DNA of 64,000 bases from positions 1 to 64,000 of the forward strand of contig CANRSF010000005.1 in assembly GCA_947642445.1 (NCBI GenBank), read 5' to 3'. The notes beneath the pieces are model-generated. The model worked only from the letters and a program-made list of their open reading frames with translations, was not told where the DNA came from and searched no databases. The translations under genes and the position numbers were made by a program. Source of the DNA: an uncultured Collinsella sp. Its GTDB lineage: Bacteria; Actinomycetota; Coriobacteriia; Coriobacteriales; Coriobacteriaceae. The first letter of the stretch is position 1; each line of letters opens with the position of its first letter. This document shows, in pieces, positions 37,249 to 47,662 of the stretch.

Positions 37249-38151
37249 CTACGAGACGTGCTCGGGCGCTCCTGCCATACGAGCGTGTCCGTGTGTGTGA
37301 AGGCGCGGAAGCTCGACGGTTGCCACCATGACGCCGGTGAGGATGAGGGCGGCGCCAAAGAAGGCGATGGGGCTCAGGACCTCGCCGACCAGGAAGAACG
37401 AGAAGACGGCGGAGCAGACCGGCTCGAGCGAGAAGGCGAAGCCGGTGGTCTCGGCAGGTACGTGGGGCTGCACGAGCGTCTGGGTGATAAAGCCGTAGGC
37501 AGAGCAGATGAGTGCAAGCGCAACGATAACGACGATCTCGTTCGGCGTGCTGGGAAGCGTGAAGCCGCCAAAGGTGAGCGCGGCGATACCTGAGAACAGG
37601 CCGCCGAAGCCCAGCTGCCAAACGCCCAGGGCCAGTGGATCGACTTCCTCGACAAAGCGCTTGGCTACGATAATGTGGCCGGCATAGATAAAGGCCGAGA
37701 GCAGCATGATGATCGCGCCGGGATTCAGGCTGGTAAAGTCGGCGCCCGAGAGCAAAAGCATGCCGCAGGTGACGATGGCGGTGCCGATGAGCACCTTGCG
37801 CTCGGGGGCGCGACGCAGCAGGGCCGCGTTGGCAAACGGCACGATCACGACCGTCAGGCTCTGCAAAAAGCCGGCGGTGGAGGCCGAGGTGAGGCTGGAG
37901 CCCAGGCACATGCAGGTGAGCTCGGTTGCCATGATGGCGCCGATGATGGCGGAGCGAATCATCACGTCGCGGTTGATGCGCAGCGCGTGCTTGTGGAAGA
38001 GCAGCAGGCAAGCTGCAAAGGCGATGATGCAGCGCAGCGCGACGATGCTCGTGGCGTTCATGCTGTCCATGCCGATCTTCATGAGGGGGTACGAAAAGCC
38101 CCATGCGACGGGAACGGAAAACGAGAGCGCGATTGCTTTTTTGCGATCCAT
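37249..38151 (-). CDS. DMT-superfamily (EamA) transporter
   Basis: A 300-residue protein with ten predicted helices in two EamA halves; the start MDRKKAIALSFSVPVAWGFS is typical. Probably exports a metabolite or amino acid. It is divergent from a LysR regulator across 158 bases, a common regulator-target arrangement. A TTACAGAACGG-rich leader contains no clear operator. Confidence 0.9.
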   Translation of the reverse strand: MDRKKAIALSFSVPVAWGFSYPLMKIGMDSMNATSIVALRCIIAFAACLLLFHKHALRINRDVMIRSAIIGAIMATELTCMCLGSSLTSASTAGFLQSLTVVIVPFANAALLRRAPERKVLIGTAIVTCGMLLLSGADFTSLNPGAIIMLLSAFIYAGHIIVAKRFVEEVDPLALGVWQLGFGGLFSGIAALTFGGFTLPSTPNEIVVIVALALICSAYGFITQTLVQPHVPAETTGFAFSLEPVCSAVFSFFLVGEVLSPIAFFGAALILTGVMVATVELPRLHTHGHARMAGAPEHVS

Positions 38152-38309
38152 GGGACTCCTTTTGTTACAGAACGGTTTCGCAAAAAGGATTCTGCGCTCA
38201 GATATGGATGTAGTAAAGCGAATGTATCTTCAGTATGATTAAGAAATGCTAATGTAGGCAGAAAAAGCCCTGGCAAAACGTTTTACGGCTACATCGGTGT
38301 GGAGGCACG

Positions 38310-39176
38310 ATGGCATCGCGGTATCAGATTGTATGTATGGTGGTTGATTGCGGCAGCCTGAAACGTGCGGCCGACGAGCTGGGCTATACGCAAAGCGCGG
38401 TGAGCCAGGCCGTCAAGGCGCTCGAGCGCGAGCTGGGCACCACGATTATCGAGCGCGGCAAGCAGGGCGTCTCACTGACGCGCGACGGCAAACAGTATCT
38501 GCCGTATCTACGCCAGATCGTAACGGCCGAAGCTGAGCTCGAGGGCAAGCGCCAGGAGTTGCTGGGGCTTTCGTCGACCGACATTCGCATTGCGACGTTT
38601 ACCAACGTGAGTCGTACCGTGCTGCCGCGCGTGATTCGTGACTTTGGAGCCCTGCATCCGGGCGTGCGCTTTACCCTCAAGCAGGGCGATTACACGCGCA
38701 ACGCCCAGTGGGTGCACGATGGCGTGGTCGACTTTTGCTTTACGGCGCGCGGATTTACCGAGGGGCTCGAGAAACGCGTGGTCTATCACGACGAGCTGGT
38801 GGCGCTGTTGCCAGCCGTCCATCCACTGGCGGCAAAGGAAAAGGTGACGCTTGCCGACCTGGCGTCCGAACCGTTTGTGCTGCTGGATGAGGGCGAACAG
38901 AGTCTGGTGCTCGATGCGTTTGCCGCGCACGGGCTATCGCCGCATGTGACGAGTGAAGTCACCGATGACTACACCATTATGGCGATGGTGGAGGAGGGCC
39001 TCGGTGTGAGCATGCTCTACCGCCGTACCGTCGAGGGCATGCGGGCCGATATTTGTGTGCGCCCCATCGTGCATGCTCCCTCGCGCGACGTCGTGGCGGC
39101 TTGGCGCAGCTGGGACACCATGCCTATCGCCACGAGGCGCTTTATCGACTATATGAGCTCGCATATTGTCAATTAA
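38310..39176 (+). CDS. LysR-family transcriptional regulator
   Basis: A 288-residue regulator. The N-terminal winged helix contains LGYTQSAVSQAVKALEREL. The C-terminal effector domain begins near residue 88 (IRIATFTNVSRTVLPRVI) and has the two-lobe periplasmic-binding fold. GGAGGCACG precedes the ATG. Likely controls the divergent DMT exporter and itself; the ligand is unknown. Confidence 0.93.
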   Translation: MASRYQIVCMVVDCGSLKRAADELGYTQSAVSQAVKALERELGTTIIERGKQGVSLTRDGKQYLPYLRQIVTAEAELEGKRQELLGLSSTDIRIATFTNVSRTVLPRVIRDFGALHPGVRFTLKQGDYTRNAQWVHDGVVDFCFTARGFTEGLEKRVVYHDELVALLPAVHPLAAKEKVTLADLASEPFVLLDEGEQSLVLDAFAAHGLSPHVTSEVTDDYTIMAMVEEGLGVSMLYRRTVEGMRADICVRPIVHAPSRDVVAAWRSWDTMPIATRRFIDYMSSHIVN

Positions 39177-39203
39177 TGACTGGCGTGGCGTTGAGTGTGG
39201 TGA

Positions 39204-40586
39204 TTAGCGGGCTGTCGCTTTGGCTTGCGTCAGACGGTAGGTGCGTGCCGGATGGCAGAGCAATACCGCCACGACCATAAAGAACGCTGTGGTGCCCAGG
39301 CTGATGGGGTAGACCATCATGATGTTCGCAAAGGTGCGGAAGTGCGGGAACACGCAGAATACCCAGTAGAAGCGGATGCCGCAGACACAGATCATGGTGA
39401 TGAGGGCGGGCATGAGCGAGATGCCAAAGCCGCGCAGGTAGCCGGACATATTCTCGTAGAACATGCTAAAGGCGTATGCCGGGAAGATCGAGCACACACG
39501 GATATAGCCGATCGAGACGATGTTGGGGTCGCTGTTGAACAGCGACAGGATCTCGCGCCCCAGGCCGACAATGACGACAATCGTGGTGAGCGCAACGATA
39601 CCGCCTTCGACCAGGCAGACCTTGAGCGTCTTGGTGCAGCGGTCGATCTGGCGGGCACCGTGGTTCTGTCCCACAAAGGTGGTGCACGCCTGGCTAAAGC
39701 TGTTGAGCAGGTTGTAGCACACGTATTCCAGGCTCATGGCAGCGCTGGATGCCGCCATGACCTCGGTGCCCAGGCTGTTGATGGCGGACTGGATGATGAT
39801 GTTGGCGACGGCAAAGACGGCGCTTTGGATGCCGGCGGGCAGGCCGATCTTGACGATGCGCTTGAGGGCGACGGGGTCGATAGCCAGATCGCGCAGGGTG
39901 ACGCGGACGACGGAATCGGTCTTGAGCAGGCGGATAAAGAGCGTGGCGGCGCTGACGGTGTAGGCGATGGCGGTGGCGATGGCGACGCCCGTGACGCCCC
40001 AGTGGAGTACGGGGACAAAGATGAGGTCCAGGCCAATGTTGAGGACGGTGGACACGGCAAGCGCCTGCAGCGGCATGTGGGTGATGCCGACGGAGCGGAA
40101 GATCGCGGCCTCAAAGTTGTAAAGCAAAATCGAGGGCATGCTCAGCAAAAAGACGCGTAGGTAGAGTGAGGCGAGCGGCATGGTCTCGGCGGGAACGTTG
40201 AGCGCGGCGAGCATGGGCTCGGCAAAGATCTCGCCCAGGGCGATGACGACAAAGCCCACGAGCGCCATTAAAATCGAGGTATGGACGGCGCGTTTGACCA
40301 TGTTCTGATCGTTGCGGCCGATAGCGTTGGCAATGACCACGTTGGAGCCAAGCGACATGCCGATAAACAGGTTGAGCATAAGACTGGTAAGCGGAACATT
40401 GGAGCCGACCGCTGCCATGGCGAGGGTTCCCTGGTCGCCCGAGAAGTTACCGATGATGACCGTGGCGATGAGGTTCGACAGCTGCTCAAGGATGCTCGTG
40501 GCGGCGACGGGAAAGGCGAACAGGGGAATATTGCACCACAGCGAGCCGGTGGTCATGTCAATGTGCTTGGACGCGGTATCAGTCAT
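39204..40586 (-). CDS. MATE-family efflux transporter
   Basis: A 460-residue multidrug/toxin extrusion family protein with about twelve helices. The N-terminal half has IPLFAFPVAATSILEQLSNL and the hinge-side motif AAVGSNVPLTSL; FVGQNHGARQIDRC is the characteristic second-half loop. Coupling ion and substrate are not evident. It is transcribed convergent with the LysR gene and 75 bases downstream of the hybrid kinase gene. Confidence 0.92.
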   Translation of the reverse strand: MTDTASKHIDMTTGSLWCNIPLFAFPVAATSILEQLSNLIATVIIGNFSGDQGTLAMAAVGSNVPLTSLMLNLFIGMSLGSNVVIANAIGRNDQNMVKRAVHTSILMALVGFVVIALGEIFAEPMLAALNVPAETMPLASLYLRVFLLSMPSILLYNFEAAIFRSVGITHMPLQALAVSTVLNIGLDLIFVPVLHWGVTGVAIATAIAYTVSAATLFIRLLKTDSVVRVTLRDLAIDPVALKRIVKIGLPAGIQSAVFAVANIIIQSAINSLGTEVMAASSAAMSLEYVCYNLLNSFSQACTTFVGQNHGARQIDRCTKTLKVCLVEGGIVALTTIVVIVGLGREILSLFNSDPNIVSIGYIRVCSIFPAYAFSMFYENMSGYLRGFGISLMPALITMICVCGIRFYWVFCVFPHFRTFANIMMVYPISLGTTAFFMVVAVLLCHPARTYRLTQAKATAR

Positions 40587-40661
40587 ACGCTCTCAATCTC
40601 TACTATGCTCTTTCGTGCTTATTTGCGCAGACGATGATACTCCTATCGGGCAGTCGTTGAG

Positions 40662-43607
40662 CTACCTGATCTTGCGCATCTCCTGTACAAGGTCGGCAAT
40701 CACAATGGGCTTGGACAGGAAGCCGTTCATACCGCTTTCCAAGGCGTTGCGGCGGTCCTCATCAAAGGCATTCGCCGTCATGGCAAGAATGGGGACGCCT
40801 GCCAACGCGGGGTTTTCCAGTTCGCGGATGCGGCGGGTGGCGGTGTAGCCGTCCATGATGGGCATCTGCACGTCCATCAGCACCAAATCGTACTGCCCGG
40901 GCGCTGCAGCGCTGACTTTATCCACAGCGATAGCGCCGTTTTCGGCGGTGTCGACCTCAAGGCCGTAGGCCTTCATAATCTCTTCGGCAATCTCGCGGTT
41001 CAGCTCGTTATCCTCGACAAGCAGAACATGCATGCCCTTGAGGTCGGTGGCATTTTGGGGCAATATGCTCTGCTCCTCTTTCGCCTGTTCCTGCCCGATG
41101 ACGGTCATCAGCGTGTCGCGCAAGTCGGACATAAACATCGGCTTGGAACAGAACGCCGTGACACCGGCTGCCTTTGCCTCCACCTCAATGTCAGACCAGT
41201 CATAGGCGGTCAGGATAATAATGGGCGTATCGTCGTTCAGGGCGCGAATCTGGCGGGTTACCTCAATGCCATTCATATCCGGCAGGCGCCAGTCGATGAT
41301 ATAGGCCTTAAAGGTATCGCCCATCTCGAGGGACTGCCGTGCGCGCAACACGGCCTCCTTGCCGGAAAGCGTCCATTCGGCACGCATCCCCACCTTGACC
41401 AGCATCTTGGTCACGCTGTCGCAGGTGTTGAAATCGTCGTCAACCACCAGCGCCTTCAGCCCTTCCAGCTCGACGATTTTTACCTCCCTACGGCGTTCTG
41501 TCTGGGCGCGCAGCGGAACACGGACGATAAATTCAGAGCCTTTTCCCGGCGCGGACTGTACCTCAATGGTGCCGCCCATCATATCTACAATGTTTTTGGT
41601 AATGGCCATACCCAACCCAGCGCCCTGTATTCTGCTTACCGTTGAGGAGCGCTCGCGCTCAAAGGGTTCAAATACCTTTTTGGCAAAATCCGGGTCCATA
41701 CCGATACCGCTGTCCTTGACACGGAACTCATACTGCCCGCATCCGCCGACCTTGCCTGCAAGCTGGCGCACCCGCACCGACACCGTGCCGCCCGCGGGAG
41801 TGAACTTGATGGCATTGGACAAAAGGTTCATCAGAATCTGATTGAGCCGGGTCTTGTCGCAATAGATGTCCTCGTCGGTAACATCTATCGCGTCCATATA
41901 CAATTCCAGTTGCTTTGCGTAAATCTGCCCGCTGACGATGGTTTTAATATCGTGCAGTACATCGGAGAGATTGACCTCGGTTTCGTCCAGCTGAATTTTT
42001 CCGCTTTCGATACGGCTCATATCCAAGATGTCATTGATGAGCGAGAGCAGGTGGTTGCCGGAGGCAAGGATCTTGGCAAGGTAGTCCTTCACGCGCTCCC
42101 TGTCGTCCAGATTGCTGACCGCCAGCGTAGTAAAGCCGATGATGGCGTTCATGGGTGTGCGGATATCGTGGGACATGCTGGAAAGGAAAGTGCTTTTGGC
42201 GCGGTTAGCGTTTTCGGCGGCGGCAACGGCATCCGCAAGTGCTTGATTCACCTGCTTATCGGCGGTGCGGTCAGATAAAACCAGAATGTACTTGGTTTGT
42301 CCCTCGACCTCACTGCCCATAGCAACCACATGGAACCAGCGTCGTTCCCCCGTTTGCTGATGGGTATATTCCATATCCCATTCGCGTTGCTCGCCGCCGG
42401 CAAGCCCCGCCAGACAGTTTTCGACAGGTTCGACGGTATCCTTCGGGTGCAGCATGGCCAGCGTACCGACATTTTCGCGCACGCTCTCCTGCGTCAGACC
42501 CAGCAAGCGTTCCATGTTCGGGCTAATATAATCTGCCTTGTAGGTTTTTGCATCTAGCATCAAAAAGACATCGTCCACGTTCTGGGATAGCTTCCGGAAC
42601 AGCTCTTCGCGGTACAAGATTTCGGTATTCTTGCGGCGCAGTTTGATGCGACCCCTGCTAATAACCAGCAGAATGGTCATGAGCGAAAGTCCGCCTCCAA
42701 TGCCCACTACTATTTGTACCGTTCTCAGCCAAAGCTGATTCATAGCGGCATTGACGACATCCACGGGGACAAGCTCCACCAAGGTCCAGTCCTGGATGTC
42801 GGCGCTTTCGTACGCCAGATAGTATTTTGTGTCGCCCAGCTCTACCTCGCGGTTTCCGTCGGCACCTTTTGCAAAATCATTGGCAAGATCTTGCACCTGC
42901 GCTTCGCTGAGGTTGGAATGCTCGCGCAGGACCGCAAGCAGGTTATAGATGGATTGCTCGCCCTCTGCGATATTTTCGATCACGACCTGCCCATCCGGGT
43001 AGACGACATAGGTGCTGGCGGTTCCGCCAAACGCCGAATCGTCCACGGATTTCATCACAGCGTCATTGCGATGGCTGATGGCAATGGCATCGTAGGCAAA
43101 GCCGCGGTAGACGCCCTTTGTTTCGGGGCAGATAAACACCAGCGTCGGATCCTGCCCGGGCAAGACCGCGTTTAATACAATGTCGTTCTGATCGGCAAGC
43201 TTCTCGTCGAGGTTGCTCTGCAGGCCAAGATAGCCCGTTTCCCCGCGCGGTGTCATATAGTTGCCGTCATACGAAAGAAAGTAGAATTCGGCAAAGCCAA
43301 GCTCCTGCTTTGCGGATTCCAGAAACGCCTGAATCCCGTCGTCATCGGGGGTGGTCTCCAGGAAGCCGTTCCACAAATGCAGGTAGGAGATGTTTTGGTC
43401 GGCGATCTTTCTCAGCATGTTGTTAGATTTATGCAGAACTTCCTCTAAATGCGAGGTGCTTTCTTCATAAACGGTCTTGGACACAAATGAAAGGTACTGC
43501 ACGCCAAGGAAAACAAAACACGTAATCGTCAGCACAACGGCGGCAGCGGACAGCCCTTTGCGCGGCACGTGCCATGTTCTTTTGGTTTTACGCTTATCTA
43601 CTTCCAC
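40662..43607 (-). CDS. Hybrid sensor kinase with extracellular dCache-like domain
   Basis: A 981-residue kinase with an N-terminal helix (near 20-40), an extracellular dCache-like sensor to about 285, a second helix ([20 protein letters not shown]) and PAS ([11 protein letters not shown]). HisKA ([12 protein letters not shown]) and the ATPase domain ([17 protein letters not shown]) follow, then two receivers ([11 protein letters not shown] and [13 protein letters not shown]). It starts five bases after the solute-binding lipoprotein gene, so the two probably sense together. Codon use is less GC-biased than in neighbours, suggesting acquisition. Confidence 0.9.
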   Translation of the reverse strand: MEVDKRKTKRTWHVPRKGLSAAAVVLTITCFVFLGVQYLSFVSKTVYEESTSHLEEVLHKSNNMLRKIADQNISYLHLWNGFLETTPDDDGIQAFLESAKQELGFAEFYFLSYDGNYMTPRGETGYLGLQSNLDEKLADQNDIVLNAVLPGQDPTLVFICPETKGVYRGFAYDAIAISHRNDAVMKSVDDSAFGGTASTYVVYPDGQVVIENIAEGEQSIYNLLAVLREHSNLSEAQVQDLANDFAKGADGNREVELGDTKYYLAYESADIQDWTLVELVPVDVVNAAMNQLWLRTVQIVVGIGGGLSLMTILLVISRGRIKLRRKNTEILYREELFRKLSQNVDDVFLMLDAKTYKADYISPNMERLLGLTQESVRENVGTLAMLHPKDTVEPVENCLAGLAGGEQREWDMEYTHQQTGERRWFHVVAMGSEVEGQTKYILVLSDRTADKQVNQALADAVAAAENANRAKSTFLSSMSHDIRTPMNAIIGFTTLAVSNLDDRERVKDYLAKILASGNHLLSLINDILDMSRIESGKIQLDETEVNLSDVLHDIKTIVSGQIYAKQLELYMDAIDVTDEDIYCDKTRLNQILMNLLSNAIKFTPAGGTVSVRVRQLAGKVGGCGQYEFRVKDSGIGMDPDFAKKVFEPFERERSSTVSRIQGAGLGMAITKNIVDMMGGTIEVQSAPGKGSEFIVRVPLRAQTERRREVKIVELEGLKALVVDDDFNTCDSVTKMLVKVGMRAEWTLSGKEAVLRARQSLEMGDTFKAYIIDWRLPDMNGIEVTRQIRALNDDTPIIILTAYDWSDIEVEAKAAGVTAFCSKPMFMSDLRDTLMTVIGQEQAKEEQSILPQNATDLKGMHVLLVEDNELNREIAEEIMKAYGLEVDTAENGAIAVDKVSAAAPGQYDLVLMDVQMPIMDGYTATRRIRELENPALAGVPILAMTANAFDEDRRNALESGMNGFLSKPIVIADLVQEMRKIR

Positions 43608-43612
43608 GTCGC

Positions 43613-45477
43613 CTACCCCAACGTAATGTAGCTTTCCGGCGCGGCGAGCGCCACGCTGCCGTCGGAAAGTGCCTTGCTCCAGAGGTTTTTGACCGTATCC
43701 TCTCCGCGCTCAAACGCGTGGGTTTTGTCCTGCAGCAGCGGCGTCATCTGCTTTTCCGTCGCCAGGCAGGTCACGGTAACGGTGTCATTGTCTTGCAGGG
43801 GCTTTCCGTTGCGGGTAACGCCGGTGAGCTTGTAGCTGCCGTCGTTCTTTTTTACCTGCACGGCAATACCGCTGACCACCGGCAGAGAGCCGCGGTTGAA
43901 CGGGGTAAAGCCGCCCTCGCACCCTTCCACAAAGGCGCGCAGGGTGTCCTTTAGCTCGGCGCCCGTCATGGTGCGTTGGTACGACAAAAGACCGTTGGGC
44001 ATGATCATGGCCGACGCCGTTGTTTGGGTGTAGTCCGCCTGCAGCACACTGCCGGTAAAGCTGTTGGCGGCCGCCACCAGCACATCGGTGCCGTATATGC
44101 CGCGCAGTGTGTTTGCCATAACCGAGAAAGAAGCATTGCCGCCATCTTTGTGGAACACGTTGGAGTAAGTCTTTTTGTTGCTCAGCACAATATCGCCTGT
44201 GTCGGGCGCCTGCTCTGCCAAAAGGCTGGCATCAAACGCGCTATAGGCTTGCGCGGCGTCATATTCGCCCATAATCATCTTGGAAACCACGTCCTGCGAG
44301 GTGGCAAAGAAATCGTTGGAGGCAATGCGAATATACATATGGTTTTCTTCCACCACGGAGCGCACGTCCTTCGTGGTGTCGGTCAGGCGGTAGTCGACGT
44401 CCTGGCTGTAGCTGAGCAGGTCCTGCCCGTCCGCGAGGATCTGCTCCTGTGCGTCCTGCGACATCATAACGTGCAAAACCTGCATTGCCTTTTCGCGGCG
44501 CGCGTCGTCCTGCTCCAAATCGTGGTTCAGTGCCACCTGGAAGTAGGGTGTGGTCATCAGCCACTTTTCGCCGTTTTGGCTAAAGAACGGTAAAAAGGTT
44601 GCGTCGATGCCCTGCTCCTGGAACATCTTTACGCCGGCAGAGCTGCCAAAGTACATGGCAAGCTGCCCGTTGCCGAACATCTCGGTCACGTCGTCGTAAT
44701 TGAGCTCTAAATCCGCCGCGGTCAGACCCGTGTCCTGAATGAACTGCTCCATGCGCTCGAAGCCACCCGGCCATACGGTGTCGTCCAGCCCGACACGGGT
44801 GTTGTTGGCGGGGTCGCTGTAGGCGGTGCGCCACTTGCGCCCCTCCGTGGTCGTAAGCTCGGCGGCGGAAAGCCCCTGCAGCGTTTCCATGCAGGTGTAA
44901 TCGTACTGATAATCGGCAGTAAAGCCGCGAATGCCCACTTTCTCAAAGGCTTTGCAGGCCGCGACAAAGCTGGCGTAGTCGGTGGGCAGCGGAATGTCGT
45001 ACTGCTCAAAAAGGTCGCGGTTGACCACGAAACCGTGGGCATCGGCGCATACGGGCAGCCAGTTTACGCTACCGTCCTCATTTTTAAAGTTGTTGAGGTA
45101 GGTATTGTAGATGGCGCCTGCCTCGTTGGTGGTGGAAAGGTCCATCAGGCTGTCCTTTAAGGGGGCAGCATCGTGCAGGGAGAAACGGCAGCAGGTAATA
45201 ATGTCCGGCAAGCCGCCGTTTTGCTGCAAGAACTTATAAAAGTCCAAATCGTTGTTGCCGACGATAAACTCAATGTTTACGTCCGGCAGCTGTGCCTGCA
45301 CATAGGGGGCGTACTTCTCGTACAGGCTGGTTGTCCACAGGTATACCTGAATGGTTTCTTTATTCTCCTGCGCCTCCTGCGATTTGGTGCCTTTTCGGCG
45401 CAGCCGCTCAGCAGGGATACACCCAGCACCATGGCAGCAAGCAGTGCAAAAGCGATGCACAGTTGTTTCTTCTTCAT
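43613..45477 (-). pseudogene. Solute-binding lipoprotein with 5'-nucleotidase-like C terminus, frameshifted
   Basis: From ATG 45477 the product has a lipoprotein signal (SLLSGCAEK), but four bases TTTT at 45392-45395 (AAAA in the coding direction) shift it into a short dead frame. With a fifth A the frame reads on as AEKGTKSQEAQENKETIQVY into a binding-protein domain of about 420 residues. A C-terminal domain resembling 5_nucleotid_C follows (TGAELKDTLRAFVEG, NGKPLQDNDTVTVT). Homopolymer length change, sequencing error or phase variation are all possible. It is co-oriented with the dCache kinase. Confidence 0.8.
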
Positions 45478-45767
45478 GCGACCCTTTTCCTCCCGAACCG
45501 AAGGCGGCCTGCCCGTATACAGAACTGCTCATACATGCTTTGCAAGTCCATTTCGGGTAGTGCGTCGATTGTTGGCGTAAGCCGTCCTGGTGCGGAACAG
45601 CCGAAGGCTGCCCGAGCGGGCGGCATCTTGGTCCGGATCGATTAGATCGCGCCCTAGAATGTTTGCATGATACCACCGCTACGCTGCCATTCTGAGCGCG
45701 TCGCAGCACTCATTGCGGCACTTAGGGACGTTCCTTTTCTGCCGGCAGCTGGGGACACTCCTTCAGA

Positions 45768-45824
45768 CTAGTCATTGGGGACGATCTTAAATGACTAGTC
45801 GAACAAGAACGTCCCCAATGACGA
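45768..45824. repeat. tcattggggacgttctt palindrome, copy 4
   Basis: tcattggggacgatctt / aagaacgtccccaatga around atgactagtc; slightly diverged arms. It lies just upstream of the rlmA promoter, as copy 3 lies upstream of the K+ channel promoter. Confidence 0.85.
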
Positions 45825-45840
45825 GGCGGGGGAGGCGTGC

Positions 45841-45846
45841 GACAAT
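45841..45846 (+). promoter_or_regulatory. -10-like box before rlmA
   Basis: GACAAT preceded by gcgggggaggcgtgc, matching 17641. Confidence 0.4.
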
Positions 45847-45881
45847 GGTGGGCGTTGTGTTGTTCGCGCTAAGGAGTTGCC

Positions 45882-46697
45882 ATGTTGTTGTGTCCCGTTT
45901 GCCATGAGCCTTTGGTGGACGACGAGCGCGGTGCTGTGTGCGCGGGCGGACACCGGTTTGACCGTGCGCGCGAGGGCTATCTGTATCTGCTGCGCTCGTC
46001 CAAGAGCGGCGACTCCATGGGCGATCCCAAGTCGCAGGCGCGCAGTCGTCGCGACTTTCTTAACCGCGGCTACTACGCGCCGTTGCGCGATGCGATGGTC
46101 GAGCTGGTGCGCGAGCAGGTGTCTGGACGTGCAGCGTCTGCGAATGGCCCCATGACGCTGCTCGATATTTGCTGCGGCGAGGGCTACTACACCAGTGCCA
46201 TGGGCGCGGTGCCGGGCGTGGATGCTTACGGGTTCGACCTGGGAAAAGAGATGGTGCGTCTGGCCGCCAAGCGCGGCGATGCGACCTATTTCGTGGCCAA
46301 TATGAAGGATATCCCCGTGGCCGATGGTGCCTTCGATATGGTGACCGAGCTTTTTGCCCCCTTTAACGAGCGCGAGTTTGCCCGCGTGCTGGCACCCGAG
46401 GGCTCGCTCTACACCGTGGTGCCGGGTGCGCGGCATCTGTTTGGGCTCAAGGAGGTGCTCTACGACACGCCATATCTCAACGATGAGAAGTTGCCGCAGA
46501 CAACCGAGCTCGAGTTGGTTGGCACGAAACGGGTGTCTGCGAACATTACGCTCCAGACGCAGGCCGATATCGAGGCGGTGTTCCAGATGACGCCGTACTA
46601 CTACCGCACGCGCCCTGCCGACAAAGAGCGCCTGGCAAACCTGGACACCCTTCAAACTGACATCGACTTCATCATCGCCGAGTACCGCCACAGCTAA
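45882..46697 (+). CDS. rlmA: 23S rRNA guanine-N1 methyltransferase, RlmA family
   Basis: SAM-dependent methylation of a guanine in 23S rRNA helix 35; 271 residues. An N-terminal zinc knuckle (CPVCHEPL ... CAGGHRFDRAREGYL) and the methyltransferase motif LDICCGEGYYTSAM are typical of RlmA(I/II). AAGGAG precedes the ATG. Whether G745 or G748 is modified is not decided by motifs. Confidence 0.9.
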   Translation: MLLCPVCHEPLVDDERGAVCAGGHRFDRAREGYLYLLRSSKSGDSMGDPKSQARSRRDFLNRGYYAPLRDAMVELVREQVSGRAASANGPMTLLDICCGEGYYTSAMGAVPGVDAYGFDLGKEMVRLAAKRGDATYFVANMKDIPVADGAFDMVTELFAPFNEREFARVLAPEGSLYTVVPGARHLFGLKEVLYDTPYLNDEKLPQTTELELVGTKRVSANITLQTQADIEAVFQMTPYYYRTRPADKERLANLDTLQTDIDFIIAEYRHS

Positions 46698-46700
46698 CAA

Positions 46701-46733
46701 CCTGCCAAAAAGGGACAGGTTTATTTTGGCAGG
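46701..46733 (+). terminator. Hairpin after rlmA
   Basis: cctgccaaaa pairs with ttttggcagg. Confidence 0.6.
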
Positions 46734-46751
46734 GTTTATCTGGGCAAACGT

Positions 46752-46789
46752 AAAGGGCCGACCGCGTTGCTGCGCGATCGGCCCTTTTT
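46752..46789. terminator. Strong bidirectional terminator
   Basis: aaagggccgaccgcg pairs with cgcgatcggcccttt with A and T tracts at either end, between the convergent rlmA gene and the next leftward gene. Confidence 0.85.
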
Positions 46790-46825
46790 AGCTGCTTGAT
46801 AGCAGGGGTTATGGGAGGCAGGTGC

Positions 46826-47227
46826 CTACAGGCGGTCCTTGTTTTCGGCCTTAATGTCGTGTGCCTGCTGAATAAAGAACAGGTCGTACACCACGATGAC
46901 AAAGGCACCATAGTTGATGGCGTCGCCGCCAAACGCGGGGAGCGTGAGCACAGCCTGCGCAATCGTGGCGATTGCGGCGACGATGCCGAGCTTAAACGCG
47001 CCGCCTACCTGCGAAGGCTTGTTGGCGCCCTTGATGCCCGCAACGCCCGCGGCGAGATCGATGAGGCCCTTGGCGACCAGCACGACCGTGGCGAGCATGG
47101 CGTACGGCCCGTAGGTGGACTCGGACTTGCCGGTCGCGATGCCGGCGATTCCAATGACGAGACTGGCGATGCCCAGAACAAAATAAATCAGGGCAAGGAT
47201 TTTGAGTGTCTTGCGAGCGGCGCTCAT
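46826..47227 (-). CDS. Small four-helix membrane protein
   Basis: A 133-residue protein, ATG at 47227 after GAAAGGACC. Four hydrophobic helices (ILALIYFVLGIASLVIGIAG, AMLATVVLVAKGLIDLAAGV, LGIVAAIATIAQAVLTLP, NYGAFVIVVYDLFFIQ). It resembles unnamed Coriobacteria membrane proteins; function unknown. Confidence 0.78.
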   Translation of the reverse strand: MSAARKTLKILALIYFVLGIASLVIGIAGIATGKSESTYGPYAMLATVVLVAKGLIDLAAGVAGIKGANKPSQVGGAFKLGIVAAIATIAQAVLTLPAFGGDAINYGAFVIVVYDLFFIQQAHDIKAENKDRL

Positions 47228-47455
47228 AGCTGGTCCTTTCGATGCGGGCGCGGAGAATCTGTCGCACCCAGGTTGCGGCACATATCGTGAAGCACATTGT
47301 AGTTCAACGGGGCGATGCATGCGTCTGAAAGCGTCTCTTGCCTGTACGGTCCAACCTTTCAAAAAGGAAAGCTGGACGTAAGCCAAATCGATGGCAGTTC
47401 AAGTGCAGCGCTGCGATGATGAGGCCGTAACAAGGAGTTGGTCTAAGGAGGAGCC

Positions 47456-47599
47456 ATGATGTACGGAACAGGGCAAGTGCGCGAGCCGCGGTCGTTGGGA
47501 AGGCGCATGAGCGATTCCGTGATCGCTGCCGTATGCACGGGATTGATGGCGGTGCTTTGCATTGGGATGCTGTGGGCCATGTCGCATGTGGGACAATAG
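47456..47599 (+). CDS. Small single-helix membrane protein
   Basis: A 47-residue frame with AAGGAGGAG before paired ATGs (47456/47459). A basic N terminus (REPRSLGRRM) is followed by one hydrophobic helix (VIAAVCTGLMAVLCIGMLWAM). The stop overlaps the -10 box of rsmJ. The good ribosome site and membrane profile favour a real gene; function unknown. Confidence 0.6.
   Translation: MMYGTGQVREPRSLGRRMSDSVIAAVCTGLMAVLCIGMLWAMSHVGQ
47592..47597 (+). promoter_or_regulatory. -10-like box before rsmJ
   Basis: GACAAT in gtgggacaatagc, inside the end of the small membrane protein gene. Confidence 0.35.
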
Positions 47600-47662
47600 C
47601 GGACGGTTGGGTGCCGACATCAACGGCGCTCACGTATCCGTATTGCTTGTGAAGGAGTGCCC

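Larger units (their letters stand above)
45478..45881. other. Intergenic region
   Basis: Contains the presumed promoter of the lipoprotein/kinase unit, a 45720-45762 stretch (gggacgttccttttctgccg and ctggggacactcc) related to the ggggacgtt repeats, and the full palindrome at 45768. No gene seen. Confidence 0.6.
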
